DNA from: Flavobacteriales bacterium UBA1993
GTDB lineage: Bacteria > Bacteroidota > Bacteroidia > Flavobacteriales_G > Salibacteraceae
Direction of reading: 5' to 3'
Assembly: GCA_002336485.1 (NCBI GenBank)
Contig: DDCZ01000040.1
Coordinates: forward strand, 642-17,641
DNA: 17,000 nt
In this document: piece after piece, positions 7,916-14,411 of the stretch
Layout of the letters: every line of letters begins with the position of its first letter
Position numbering within the stretch: the stretch's first letter is position 1
Translations under genes and position numbers: made by a program
Notes under the pieces: generated by a model
Told to the model about the DNA's origin: nothing
Database searches by the model: none
Seen by the model: the letters and a program-made list of their open reading frames with translations, nothing else

Positions 7916-8428
7916 TTATCGTGCTTTTCGTGCCTTGGTTTTATCACTAACTGGTGGGTTAAACTTGGTGAATGATACCTCGAGTAACTCTGCGTATTCA
8001 GCAGCTTTTGTTTTTGCTAAGCCCGAGTCTTTAAAGCGTGCAACCGTGACGCGTTTCCGATACGATTTTTGAAAATAGACAGACGTCATAATATTTTTCG
8101 CGGCTGGTTTCTGCCTTTCTGTTTGATAGGCTAGCCGCCGAAGTCGATTCTTCCACACGCATCACACACAGGAAGGGAAAGGTTTCATATGAGCTCCAAG
8201 TCCCGCGTTTTATGCCAACATAGCTCGTGTAGTTTCGGTATTCCTTTGTCGTGGGGTTTATTTGAATCCCAATCCTCGAAAGGGCCATGAAGACTCCCAT
8301 GATCGAAATTGGAATGCCGACAATAGGCTGATCCAGCGAGGCAATGATTCCGAACACAAAACATAGCCTACAACCGTCATCGCAGGTGGTAAAAGATTCC
8401 CTAATGTATTGTCGATCATTTTTTTCAT
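7916..8428 (-). pseudogene. Small membrane-anchored hypothetical protein with two compensating frameshifts
   Basis: No single frame covers this gene, but three frame segments read as one about 170-residue protein. From ATG at 8428: MKKMIDNTLGNLLPPAMTVV in the first frame. Then, from about 8357, FGIIASLDQPIVGIPISIMG (two membrane helices) through the segment RNYTSYVGIKRGTW and on to YYDVCLFSK in the second frame. Then SYRKRVTVARFKDSG and the end FTKFNPPVSDKTKARKAR back in the first frame. The switches fall at a 4-base T run (8358-8361, one T missing) and a 5-base A run (8066-8070, one A extra) on the coding strand. The C-terminal pattern EFTKYNP..S.KTRAR is familiar from flavobacterial hypothetical proteins. 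It could be a true pseudogene or two homopolymer sequencing errors. Confidence 0.6.
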
Positions 8429-8450
8429 AATTCAGCTGTTTTTGTTGGGG

Positions 8451-8939
8451 CTATTTCTTTTTAAAACTCCATTCAATCCAGAGCTTAGAGAGGAGTTCTC
8501 CTGAGCTGTTTTTTCCTTCGCTGATCATTGTAATCGTTTTCCCTTCACCCGATGATATTGCCTGATCCACACATTCGCGAACGGCTTTTCCATCATGGCA
8601 TTCAAAAATGATTGTCTCTGCGGCTTTTTTGTAAAACTCGGCGCGCATACTGGTTACCAGCATAGAGATCTTGCCTTTTCCTTCTACAGCCAAAACGGCG
8701 TGAACCCCAGTAGAGAACTCGGCGGCTCCAATCTGCGCGGCAAAATAAACCGACCGAAAGGGGTTCTGCGTTTTCTTAATAAAGGGAATTTGTACTTCAG
8801 ATCGATCCGCGTCCAAATGCGTGAGCTTAACTCTCCAAAATAGGAGTGAAGGCAGGCGCTTCCAAAAGAAGAACTTAAGCTTCCATGGGCTTAATAGCTG
8901 GAGCCTAAGTTTTTGAGCTGTTGGATTGAGATTAGACAT
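8451..8939 (-). CDS. DUF4442 hotdog-fold (thioesterase-like) protein
   Basis: 162 residues, soluble. The order of blocks fits DUF4442 in the hotdog/thioesterase superfamily: HLDADRSEVQIPFIKKTQNP (about 42-61), then SVYFAAQIGAAEFSTGVHAV (about 63-82) where the family has its central helix, then KISMLVTSMRAEFYKKA and the strand IIFECHDG. The substrate is not known; acyl-CoA-type substrates are usual for the fold. ATG at 8939 is well placed. The stop lies 22 bases before the start of the frameshifted membrane gene, so the DUF4442, membrane and GIY-YIG genes may form one minus-strand transcript. The gene diverges from dinB. Confidence 0.75.
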   Translation of the reverse strand: MSNLNPTAQKLRLQLLSPWKLKFFFWKRLPSLLFWRVKLTHLDADRSEVQIPFIKKTQNPFRSVYFAAQIGAAEFSTGVHAVLAVEGKGKISMLVTSMRAEFYKKAAETIIFECHDGKAVRECVDQAISSGEGKTITMISEGKNSSGELLSKLWIEWSFKKK

Positions 8940-9011
8940 GGACTAAAGGTAAGTTTTGATGACTACTATGCATGTTGTATCTGCATTTTTCGATCGAATA
9001 AGTGCCTCGTA

Positions 9012-9125
9012 GCTGGTAAACCAGCCTGTTGGTAAATCTTCTTTCCAAAACACTTGCGCACTTCCTCTTAGCTAATTATTTTAGCATACTCTTATAATGA
9101 GTAGTATAGAGCGTCAATTATGACG
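9012..9125. promoter_or_regulatory. Cluster of three short palindromes upstream of dinB
   Basis: The 224-base divergent spacer before dinB holds GCTGGTAAACCAGC (9012-9025, 6-base arms), TACTCTTATAATGAGTA (9087-9103, 5-base arms around TATAAT) and CGTCAATTATGACG (9112-9125, 5-base arms). A CTGGTAAA/TTGGTAAA near-direct repeat lies at 9013 and 9029. Such symmetric sites are candidate operators for damage-responsive control of dinB, but no repressor gene (LexA or S24-type) is in the window and no match to a known SOS box is claimed. Confidence 0.4.
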
Positions 9126-9163
9126 GATGCTGGTTTTGAAAATATCGGCTCACCCCACACAAC

Positions 9164-10387
9164 ATGGATCAACTAAAGACAAAAAAAATTCTTCACCTCG
9201 ACCTCGATTCCTTTTTTGTTTCGGTGGAGCGGTTGATAGACTCGCGGCTCAACGACAAACCTGTTTTGATTGGCGGAACCACCGATCGGGGTGTGGTGGC
9301 TTCGTGTAGTTACGAGGCGCGAGCATACGGCATTCACTCTGCCATGCCTATGAAAATGGCACGCCAACTGTGTCCAGAAGCTATCGTGATTAAAGGCAAT
9401 AGCATGACATACTCTAAGTACTCAGACATGGTCACCGACATCATGCGAGAAGAGGTGCCGCTGTTCGAAAAAACGTCCATCGATGAGTTTTACGCCGACC
9501 TCTCGGGGATGGATAAGTTTTTTGGGTGCGCGAAGTTGGCTTCGGAGGTGCGTCAAAAGATTATCCGCGAAACGGGGTTGCCTAATTCCTTTGGGCTATC
9601 CATCAACAAAACAGTTTCGAAGGTGGCCACCGGAGAGGCCAAGCCAAACAATCAGTTGGAGATTATTCAAGGTGAAGAAATGCCATTTCTAGCGCCGTTG
9701 TCTGTTCGTAAGATTCCCATGGTGGGAGCAAAGACCTATCAAACGTTGCGGAATTTAGGAATTAAGCAAGTCAAGACCGTGCAGGAAATGCCCATGGATA
9801 TGATGGAAAACGTACTTGGGCAACACGGTCGTGCGCTATGGAAAAAGGCACAAGGCATTGACAACAGCCCGGTTATCGCCTTCAACGAGCGCAAGAGCAT
9901 CAGCACCGAGCGCACCTTTGATCGAGACACAACCGACGTTGTCAAACTGAAAGGCATCATGCTGGCCATGGCTGAGAACTTGGCATATCAACTCAGAAGA
10001 GGGAAGAAGCTTACGGCTTGCGTCACGGTAAAAATTCGATACTCAGATTTTCAAACCCAGACGTTACAGGCACGCATACCGTATACTTCGGCAGATCACA
10101 TTTTGATTGCAAAGGTGATGGAGCTGTTTGGGCGTGTGTATAATCGACGCTTGTTGGTTCGCCTAATCGGCGTGCGCTACAGTCACTTAGTAGGCGGCGG
10201 TTACCAGATAAACCTATTTGAAGACACAGAGGAGTATATCAACCTATACCAAGCCATGGATGTGATTAGAGAGCGATATGGAGATCGAGCTGTGTTGCGC
10301 GCTTCGGGCATCGGAGCACGCACCATTAGCAGGAGCAACCCATTTAATGGAAAAGCACCGTTGTTGCTTGCAAATAGAAGAGCTTAA
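9164..10387 (+). CDS. dinB: Y-family DNA polymerase IV (DinB)
   Basis: A translesion polymerase that extends past damaged bases. 407 residues, a normal full length. Catalytic carboxylates are present: Asp13 in HLDLDSFFVSVE and Asp107-Glu108 in SIDEFY. The steric-gate region SFF (16-18) and the YEARAYGIHSAM substrate loop (50-61) are intact. A helix-hairpin-helix thumb (PMVGAKTYQTLRNLGI) and a little-finger domain follow. QINLF at 348-352 fits the sliding-clamp binding motif, with about 55 residues after it. ATG at 9164 precedes KILHLDLD directly. Short dnaE genes next to dinB are common in Bacteroidota; here the partner lies downstream beyond an inserted repeat cassette. Confidence 0.93.
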   Translation: MDQLKTKKILHLDLDSFFVSVERLIDSRLNDKPVLIGGTTDRGVVASCSYEARAYGIHSAMPMKMARQLCPEAIVIKGNSMTYSKYSDMVTDIMREEVPLFEKTSIDEFYADLSGMDKFFGCAKLASEVRQKIIRETGLPNSFGLSINKTVSKVATGEAKPNNQLEIIQGEEMPFLAPLSVRKIPMVGAKTYQTLRNLGIKQVKTVQEMPMDMMENVLGQHGRALWKKAQGIDNSPVIAFNERKSISTERTFDRDTTDVVKLKGIMLAMAENLAYQLRRGKKLTACVTVKIRYSDFQTQTLQARIPYTSADHILIAKVMELFGRVYNRRLLVRLIGVRYSHLVGGGYQINLFEDTEEYINLYQAMDVIRERYGDRAVLRASGIGARTISRSNPFNGKAPLLLANRRA

Positions 10388-10388
10388 T

Positions 10389-10406
10389 AGTCACAAGGCT
10401 TAAGTC
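10389..10406 (-). repeat. Left arm of 18-bp perfect inverted repeat
   Basis: The reverse complement of these bases is GACTTAAGCCTTGTGACT, identical to 11200-11217 on the plus strand. It begins two bases after the dinB stop codon. An 18-base exact match in inverted orientation at both sides of the DUF559 cassette is unlikely by chance. Confidence 0.7.
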
Positions 10407-10459
10407 AGCTATCAGCGAGGGGGTGAAGAGAGTTTGTAAAGGAGGGTGAGTCTAAAAAA

Positions 10460-10601
10460 AATGCGATTGTTTGACGTCCCCTCTATAAAGAGGGGTGCCG
10501 AAGGCGGGGTGTGTAAAATGATTGCACGACACACCTCAACAGCAGCTAACATTCGACTGCATCGAAATGAAGTAGTTGTATTCCCTCTCTGAGAGGGGGC
10601 G
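10460..10601 (+). repeat. Structured repeat copy A
   Basis: About 142 bases, clearly related along its length to copy B at 11005-11151. A 35-base core (10546-10580) matches copy B at 34 of 35 positions. Internal hairpins are CCCCTCT/AGAGGGG at the start, GGTGTGT/ACACACC in the middle, TTCGA/TCGAA in the core and CCCTCTC/GAGAGGG at the end. Short open frames across it are translations of the repeat, not genes. Confidence 0.8.
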
Positions 10602-10626
10602 ATTGGGCGGTATAGAGAGATAGAGA

Positions 10627-11019
10627 ATGAAAAGTCGAAAAAAGATAATACCGTACAATCCTGAGCTAAAGCAAATGGCACGACAGCTTAGAAATAAGGG
10701 CACTCTTGGTGAAGTAATGCTGTGGCGGAGGTTAAAGAGAAGTCAGTTTATGGGATATGACTTTCATCGACAAAAACCGCTGTTGAGCTTTATTGTGGAC
10801 TTCTATTGTCCTAGGCTCAACTTAGCAATTGAGGTTGATGGTAATAGTCATGTAAGAACAGATGTGTCAGCCAAAGATTTTGATAAGCAAGTTGCGTTGG
10901 AGAATTATGGTATGAACGTGTTGAGATTTACAGAGAAACAGGTTCGCTTTAAGATGGATGACGTATTGCACAGTATTGAACTGTATGTGAGAAATTATGA
11001 AGAGAATGCGAGTGTTTGA
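10627..11019 (+). CDS. DUF559 (Vsr-like PD-(D/E)XK) endonuclease
   Basis: 130 residues, normal length for a stand-alone DUF559 protein related to very-short-patch-repair endonucleases. Conserved blocks are ARQLRNKGTLGEVMLWRRLK (Glu29), GYDFHRQKPL, FIVDFYCP (Asp58), LAIEVDGNSH (Glu69, Asp71, His75) and GMNVLRF. All expected catalytic residues are present, so the enzyme looks intact. ATG at 10627 follows repeat copy A by 25 bases. The last codons and the TGA stop (ENASV then stop) lie inside repeat copy B, so gene and repeat behave as one unit. Its cellular role is unknown; cutting repeat-derived structures, by analogy with REP/RAYT pairs, is speculation. Confidence 0.88.
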   Translation: MKSRKKIIPYNPELKQMARQLRNKGTLGEVMLWRRLKRSQFMGYDFHRQKPLLSFIVDFYCPRLNLAIEVDGNSHVRTDVSAKDFDKQVALENYGMNVLRFTEKQVRFKMDDVLHSIELYVRNYEENASV

Positions 11020-11151
11020 CGTCCCCTCTAGAAAAAGAGGTGTCCGCCAGCATCGGACGGGGTGTGTAATAGAAATCGACACACCCCAACAACTGCTAAC
11101 ATTCGACTGCATCGAAATGAAGCAGTTGTATCCCCTCTCAGAGAGGGGACG
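11005..11151 (+). repeat. Structured repeat copy B
   Basis: About 147 bases, same orientation as copy A. It is bounded by the perfect inverted ends GTCCCCTCT (11021-11029) and AGAGGGGAC (11142-11150). Internal stems are GGGTGTGT/ACACACCC, TTCGA/TCGAA, AACTGC (11092-11097)/GCAGTT (11122-11127) and CCCCTCTC/GAGAGGGG. Its first 15 bases encode the C-terminus and stop of the DUF559 protein. Confidence 0.8.
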
Positions 11152-11173
11152 GGAAAAGCTCAAATATTACGCA

Positions 11174-11230
11174 CTTGTGACTTAAGACTTAAAACTCATG
11201 ACTTAAGCCTTGTGACTCACGACTTAAAAC
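11174..11230 (+). repeat. Degenerate GACTTAA-type tandem array abutting dnaE
   Basis: Two related 21-mers (11174-11194 and 11209-11229) share CTTGTGACT and GACTTAAAA, with a 14-base partial unit between them. The array holds the right 18-bp inverted-repeat arm. The next unit begins CTTG at 11230, and that TTG is the dnaE start codon, so the array may have replaced the native 5' end of the gene. Confidence 0.6.
11200..11217 (+). repeat. Right arm of 18-bp perfect inverted repeat
   Basis: GACTTAAGCCTTGTGACT, the exact inverted partner of 10389-10406. It lies within the degenerate array just before dnaE, so it may be an array unit shared by both flanks rather than a transposon end. Confidence 0.7.
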
Positions 11231-14200
11231 TTGCTCCTCAACACCCACACATATTATTCCTATAAGTTCGGCACATGGAAGCCCGAAGAACTGCTGAAGC
11301 GTGCGGTGGAGTTTGGGTACACCCAAATATGCATTACCGACATAAATAGCACATCAGCGGTGATTGAGTGTGTGCGCCTGGCCAAACAAGAAGTTAATAT
11401 TCGGGTTATTGCTGGAATTGATTTTAGGAACGGAGCCGATCAGAAGTTTGTAGCCATCCCGAAAAACAACCGGGGATACCGCATCATCAATGAATTTCTG
11501 ACGCATCATCTGCACCACAATGAACCCATACCTGATGTGGCCCCACACTGGGACGATGTTTGGGTGGTTTATCCGTTTAGCCAGCTGTCAGCCATTAGTC
11601 GCCAGTTGTTGATTGGCTCGAACGGGGAATTGAAAACAGATCGCTTGCCACTGATAGAGAACCAGTTCATTGGGATCCGACCGCACGACATTCCGCAACT
11701 ACGGCTCTCGCCTTTGCGCCACCATCTGCATAAGCTGGTTATGCTGCCTACGGTTTCGTTTGAGCATCAACGCGATTTCAACACCCATCGTCTACTACGA
11801 TCCATCGATAAAAACCTGCTTCTAAGTAAGCTTGAAAGATCAGAGGAGGGCGACCCTCGACACACTTTGCGTCCAAAGGTGGCACTGCTCGAGTATTATA
11901 GAGACTTTCCCGAAATTGTCCGAAACACAGAAGCGATACTCGAACCCTGTGAAGTGGATTTTGAGTTTCAGTCAAACAAAAACAAACAGATTTTCACAGG
12001 ATCAAAGCACGATGATGTAGAGCTGCTGCGGTCAGAGGCGGTGAAAGGCCTGCGTTATAGATATACCGATCCCGACCAAAAAGTGCTGGACCGAGTAGAG
12101 CATGAACTGAAGGTGATCAATCAAATGGGCTTTGGCTCTTATTTTTTAATCAATTGGGACATAATAAACTACGCTCGATCCAAAGGCTATTTCCATGTAG
12201 GGCGGGGCAGTGGCGCCAATAGTCTTATTGCCTACCTGCTGCGCATCACCGATGTAGATCCCGTAGAGCTTGACCTATATTTTGAGCGGTTTATCAACCC
12301 ACACCGTACGTCTCCACCAGATTTTGACATTGACTTTTCGTGGACCGATCGAAACGATGTAACCAAGTACATGTTTGATACACATGGGTGGGATCATGTG
12401 GCGCTTCAGGCCACGTATAGTACATTCAAAGATCGAGCAGTGTCACGCGAGTTGGGTAAAGTATTGGGTGTGCCCGCCACGGAGATTGATCAGTTGCAGA
12501 AGATGGGCGTGCGCCACAATATTGGTAAGTACGGCGACTTGATTCTGAAGTACGGTCGGCTAATACAAAACTTCCCGAGTCACTTGAGCATTCACAGCAG
12601 CGGAATCCTCATTTCAGAAGAGCCAATCAGTGCGTATAGCCCCACGTTTATGCCGCCCAAGGGGTTTCCAACTATCCAGTTTGATATGATTATTGCGGAA
12701 GACTTGGGCCTGTATAAGTTCGATATTCTGAGCCAGCGCGGACTTGGGAAAATCAAAGATTCGATAGCCATTATCAGAGACAACACCGGCGACGAGGTAG
12801 ATGTGCACGACATCAAACGATTCAAGCAAGACGAAAAGATCAAAACACTCTTGCGCGAGGCACGGGCCATTGGCTGCTTTTATGTGGAGTCGCCCGCCAT
12901 GCGTTTGTTGTTGACCAAGTTGCGTGCAGACGACTACATCGGCTTGGTAGCAGCGAGTTCGGTTATTCGACCTGGAGTGGCTAAGTCGGGTATGATGCGC
13001 GAATACATCATGCGGTTTCGAGACAAGGATAGGAGAGAGGCGGCACGAAAAGCGATACCTGAGTTGTATGAAATACTGGCAGAAACCTATGGCGTGATGG
13101 TTTACCAGGAAGACGTGATTCGGGTAGCCCACTACTTTGCCGACTTAGATCTGGCCGACGCTGATATTTTGAGGCGTGGTATGAGTTGGAAGTTTAAGCA
13201 GCGCAACGAATTCCACCGTGTGAAGGAACGGTTTTGGGACAATTGCCGAAAGAAGGGATATTCAGAAGAGTTGGTGAAGAAGGTCTGGTTTGAAGTGGAA
13301 AGCTTTGCCAATTTTGCATTCGCAAAGGGCCACAGTGCCAGCTATGCCGTGGAGAGTTTTCAGACACTGTTTCTGAAAGCGTATTACCCCATCGAATACA
13401 TGGTGGCCACCGTAAACAATGGCGGTGGATTTTACAGGCCAGAGCTCTACATCCACGAAGCGCGCATGCACGGGGCGGAAGTGGTGGCGCCGTGCGTAAA
13501 CCGCAGTTTGGTAGAAACCATCGTGAGTGGCAAGCTGGTCACGCTGGGGTTTCATATGATCAAAGACCTTGACAGCCGCACTGTGCGCTTGCTGATTGAA
13601 CACAGAGAAAACGGGTGTTTTAAAACCATAACAGACTTCATCGATCGGGTGCCCATCGGGATTGAACAAATGGAATTGCTGGTGAAGGTTGGAGCATTTC
13701 GGTTTACGGGCAAAAACAAAAAGGAACTCACGTGGGAGGTGCGTTTGATGATGGGGAAAGTTCCAAAGAAGGAAATGCAACCACGGTTGTTTACGCCCCA
13801 ACCGCGCCCATACAATTTTCCTGATTTGTACACCGCTCCGCTGGAAGATGCCTTTGATCAAATTGAGTTACTTGGGTTCCCGCTGTGCGATCCATTTATG
13901 CTCAGTAACCGAAGCATGAAAGGCGGCATTTTAGCGGCGGATGTACCAGAGTATTTAGACAAGACGGTGGTGGCGTATGGTTACCTCGTAACAGCAAGGA
14001 AAACACATACCGCTAGGGGCGACACCATGTACTTTGGAAACTTCATCGACCGTAAGGGCTTCTTTTTAGACACCGTGCACTTTCCACCCGTAGCGAAAGC
14101 ATATCCGTTTACGGGCCGTGGCATCTACAGAGTAGTGGGCAAGGTCACCGAAGAGTTTGGGTGCTTTCAGATCGAGGCATCCGAAATGCACCGCATGCCA

Positions 14201-14332
14201 TATGTAGAGGATCCGCGGTATGCCGAAGAGCCGTCAGAGGGATTGCAAAAACCAAAACAAAAGGCATTAGAACCCGAAATAGCCACGCAAAACGACAACA
14301 ATAACGTGCATTACTTTGATCGGAAGAAATGA
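11231..14332 (+). CDS. dnaE: DNA polymerase III alpha subunit, short error-prone type
   Basis: A C-family polymerase of 1033 residues, shorter than replicative DnaE (about 1150 or more) and near the size of DnaE2/ImuC-type enzymes. The order is: PHP domain (1-about 210), polymerase core with GRGSGANSLIAYLLRITDVD (about 324-343) and catalytic Asp366/Asp368 in PDFDIDF, the FAFAKGHSASYAVESFQT block, tandem HhH region, then an OB-fold near 915-990. The PHP metal ligands are degenerate: LNTH instead of LHxH (Asn4), and TDIN where TDHG is usual (Ile38), so PHP proofreading is probably lost. Start: a TAA lies two codons upstream and no ATG precedes the conserved LNTHTYYSYKFG, so TTG at 11231 is the start. 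Pairing with dinB suggests translesion synthesis, replacing or backing up the replicase at lesions. Confidence 0.9.
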   Translation: MLLNTHTYYSYKFGTWKPEELLKRAVEFGYTQICITDINSTSAVIECVRLAKQEVNIRVIAGIDFRNGADQKFVAIPKNNRGYRIINEFLTHHLHHNEPIPDVAPHWDDVWVVYPFSQLSAISRQLLIGSNGELKTDRLPLIENQFIGIRPHDIPQLRLSPLRHHLHKLVMLPTVSFEHQRDFNTHRLLRSIDKNLLLSKLERSEEGDPRHTLRPKVALLEYYRDFPEIVRNTEAILEPCEVDFEFQSNKNKQIFTGSKHDDVELLRSEAVKGLRYRYTDPDQKVLDRVEHELKVINQMGFGSYFLINWDIINYARSKGYFHVGRGSGANSLIAYLLRITDVDPVELDLYFERFINPHRTSPPDFDIDFSWTDRNDVTKYMFDTHGWDHVALQATYSTFKDRAVSRELGKVLGVPATEIDQLQKMGVRHNIGKYGDLILKYGRLIQNFPSHLSIHSSGILISEEPISAYSPTFMPPKGFPTIQFDMIIAEDLGLYKFDILSQRGLGKIKDSIAIIRDNTGDEVDVHDIKRFKQDEKIKTLLREARAIGCFYVESPAMRLLLTKLRADDYIGLVAASSVIRPGVAKSGMMREYIMRFRDKDRREAARKAIPELYEILAETYGVMVYQEDVIRVAHYFADLDLADADILRRGMSWKFKQRNEFHRVKERFWDNCRKKGYSEELVKKVWFEVESFANFAFAKGHSASYAVESFQTLFLKAYYPIEYMVATVNNGGGFYRPELYIHEARMHGAEVVAPCVNRSLVETIVSGKLVTLGFHMIKDLDSRTVRLLIEHRENGCFKTITDFIDRVPIGIEQMELLVKVGAFRFTGKNKKELTWEVRLMMGKVPKKEMQPRLFTPQPRPYNFPDLYTAPLEDAFDQIELLGFPLCDPFMLSNRSMKGGILAADVPEYLDKTVVAYGYLVTARKTHTARGDTMYFGNFIDRKGFFLDTVHFPPVAKAYPFTGRGIYRVVGKVTEEFGCFQIEASEMHRMPYVEDPRYAEEPSEGLQKPKQKALEPEIATQNDNNNVHYFDRKK

Positions 14333-14373
14333 CGTGCGACGGAAATTTCATTGCCTGATATGTAATTAAATTT

Positions 14374-14411
14374 TTTGCTAAAAATAACAGGAAAGTATTA
14401 TTTTTAGCAAA
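14374..14411 (+). promoter_or_regulatory. Perfect 14-bp-arm hairpin ending on the start codon of the radical SAM gene
   Basis: TTTGCTAAAAATAA (14374-14387) and TTATTTTTAGCAAA (14398-14411) are exact inverse complements around a 10-base loop. The last base of the right arm is the A of the ATG at 14411. In RNA the stem would reach the start codon; as DNA it is a large symmetric site. There is no T run after the stem on the plus strand, so a simple terminator for dnaE is less likely than an operator or translation control. Confidence 0.7.

Larger units (their letters stand above)
10388..11230 (+). mobile_element. Repeat cassette carrying a DUF559 nuclease gene, inserted between dinB and dnaE
   Basis: The whole interval from one base after the dinB stop to the base before the dnaE TTG is made of: an 18-bp inverted-repeat arm (10389-10406), a structured repeat copy (10460-10601), the DUF559 gene (10627-11019), a second repeat copy in the same orientation (11005-11151), and a degenerate GACTTAA-type array (11174-11230) containing the other 18-bp arm. 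There is no transposase. DUF559 genes flanked by this type of GTCCCCTCT/AGAGGGGAC repeat are familiar to me from other bacterial genomes, so I read this as a dispersed repeat-nuclease unit. That it moves is an inference. Confidence 0.6.

Noticed and set aside
9087..9103. TATAAT as an E. coli-type -10 promoter element for dinB
   Set aside because: Bacteroidota use TAnnTTTG at -7 and no TTGACA-like -35 is well spaced; kept only as part of the palindrome cluster.
10412..10681. Minus-strand open frame through repeat copy A
   Set aside because: It is a translation of the repeat and overlaps the start of the DUF559 gene; no protein motif is visible.
10460..11151. Possible CRISPR-like array
   Set aside because: Only two repeat copies of about 145 bases are present, with a gene between them; no short regular repeats or spacers.
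10997..11265. Plus-strand frames through repeat copy B and the array
   Set aside because: They consist of translated repeat sequence, with the DUF559 end and dnaE start in other frames.
12592..13861. Long minus-strand frames inside dnaE (up to 199 codons)
   Set aside because: They are opposite-strand shadows of the conserved polymerase gene.
14374..14411. Hairpin as rho-independent terminator of dnaE
   Set aside because: No T run follows the stem and the stem reaches the next start codon; kept as a regulatory site instead.
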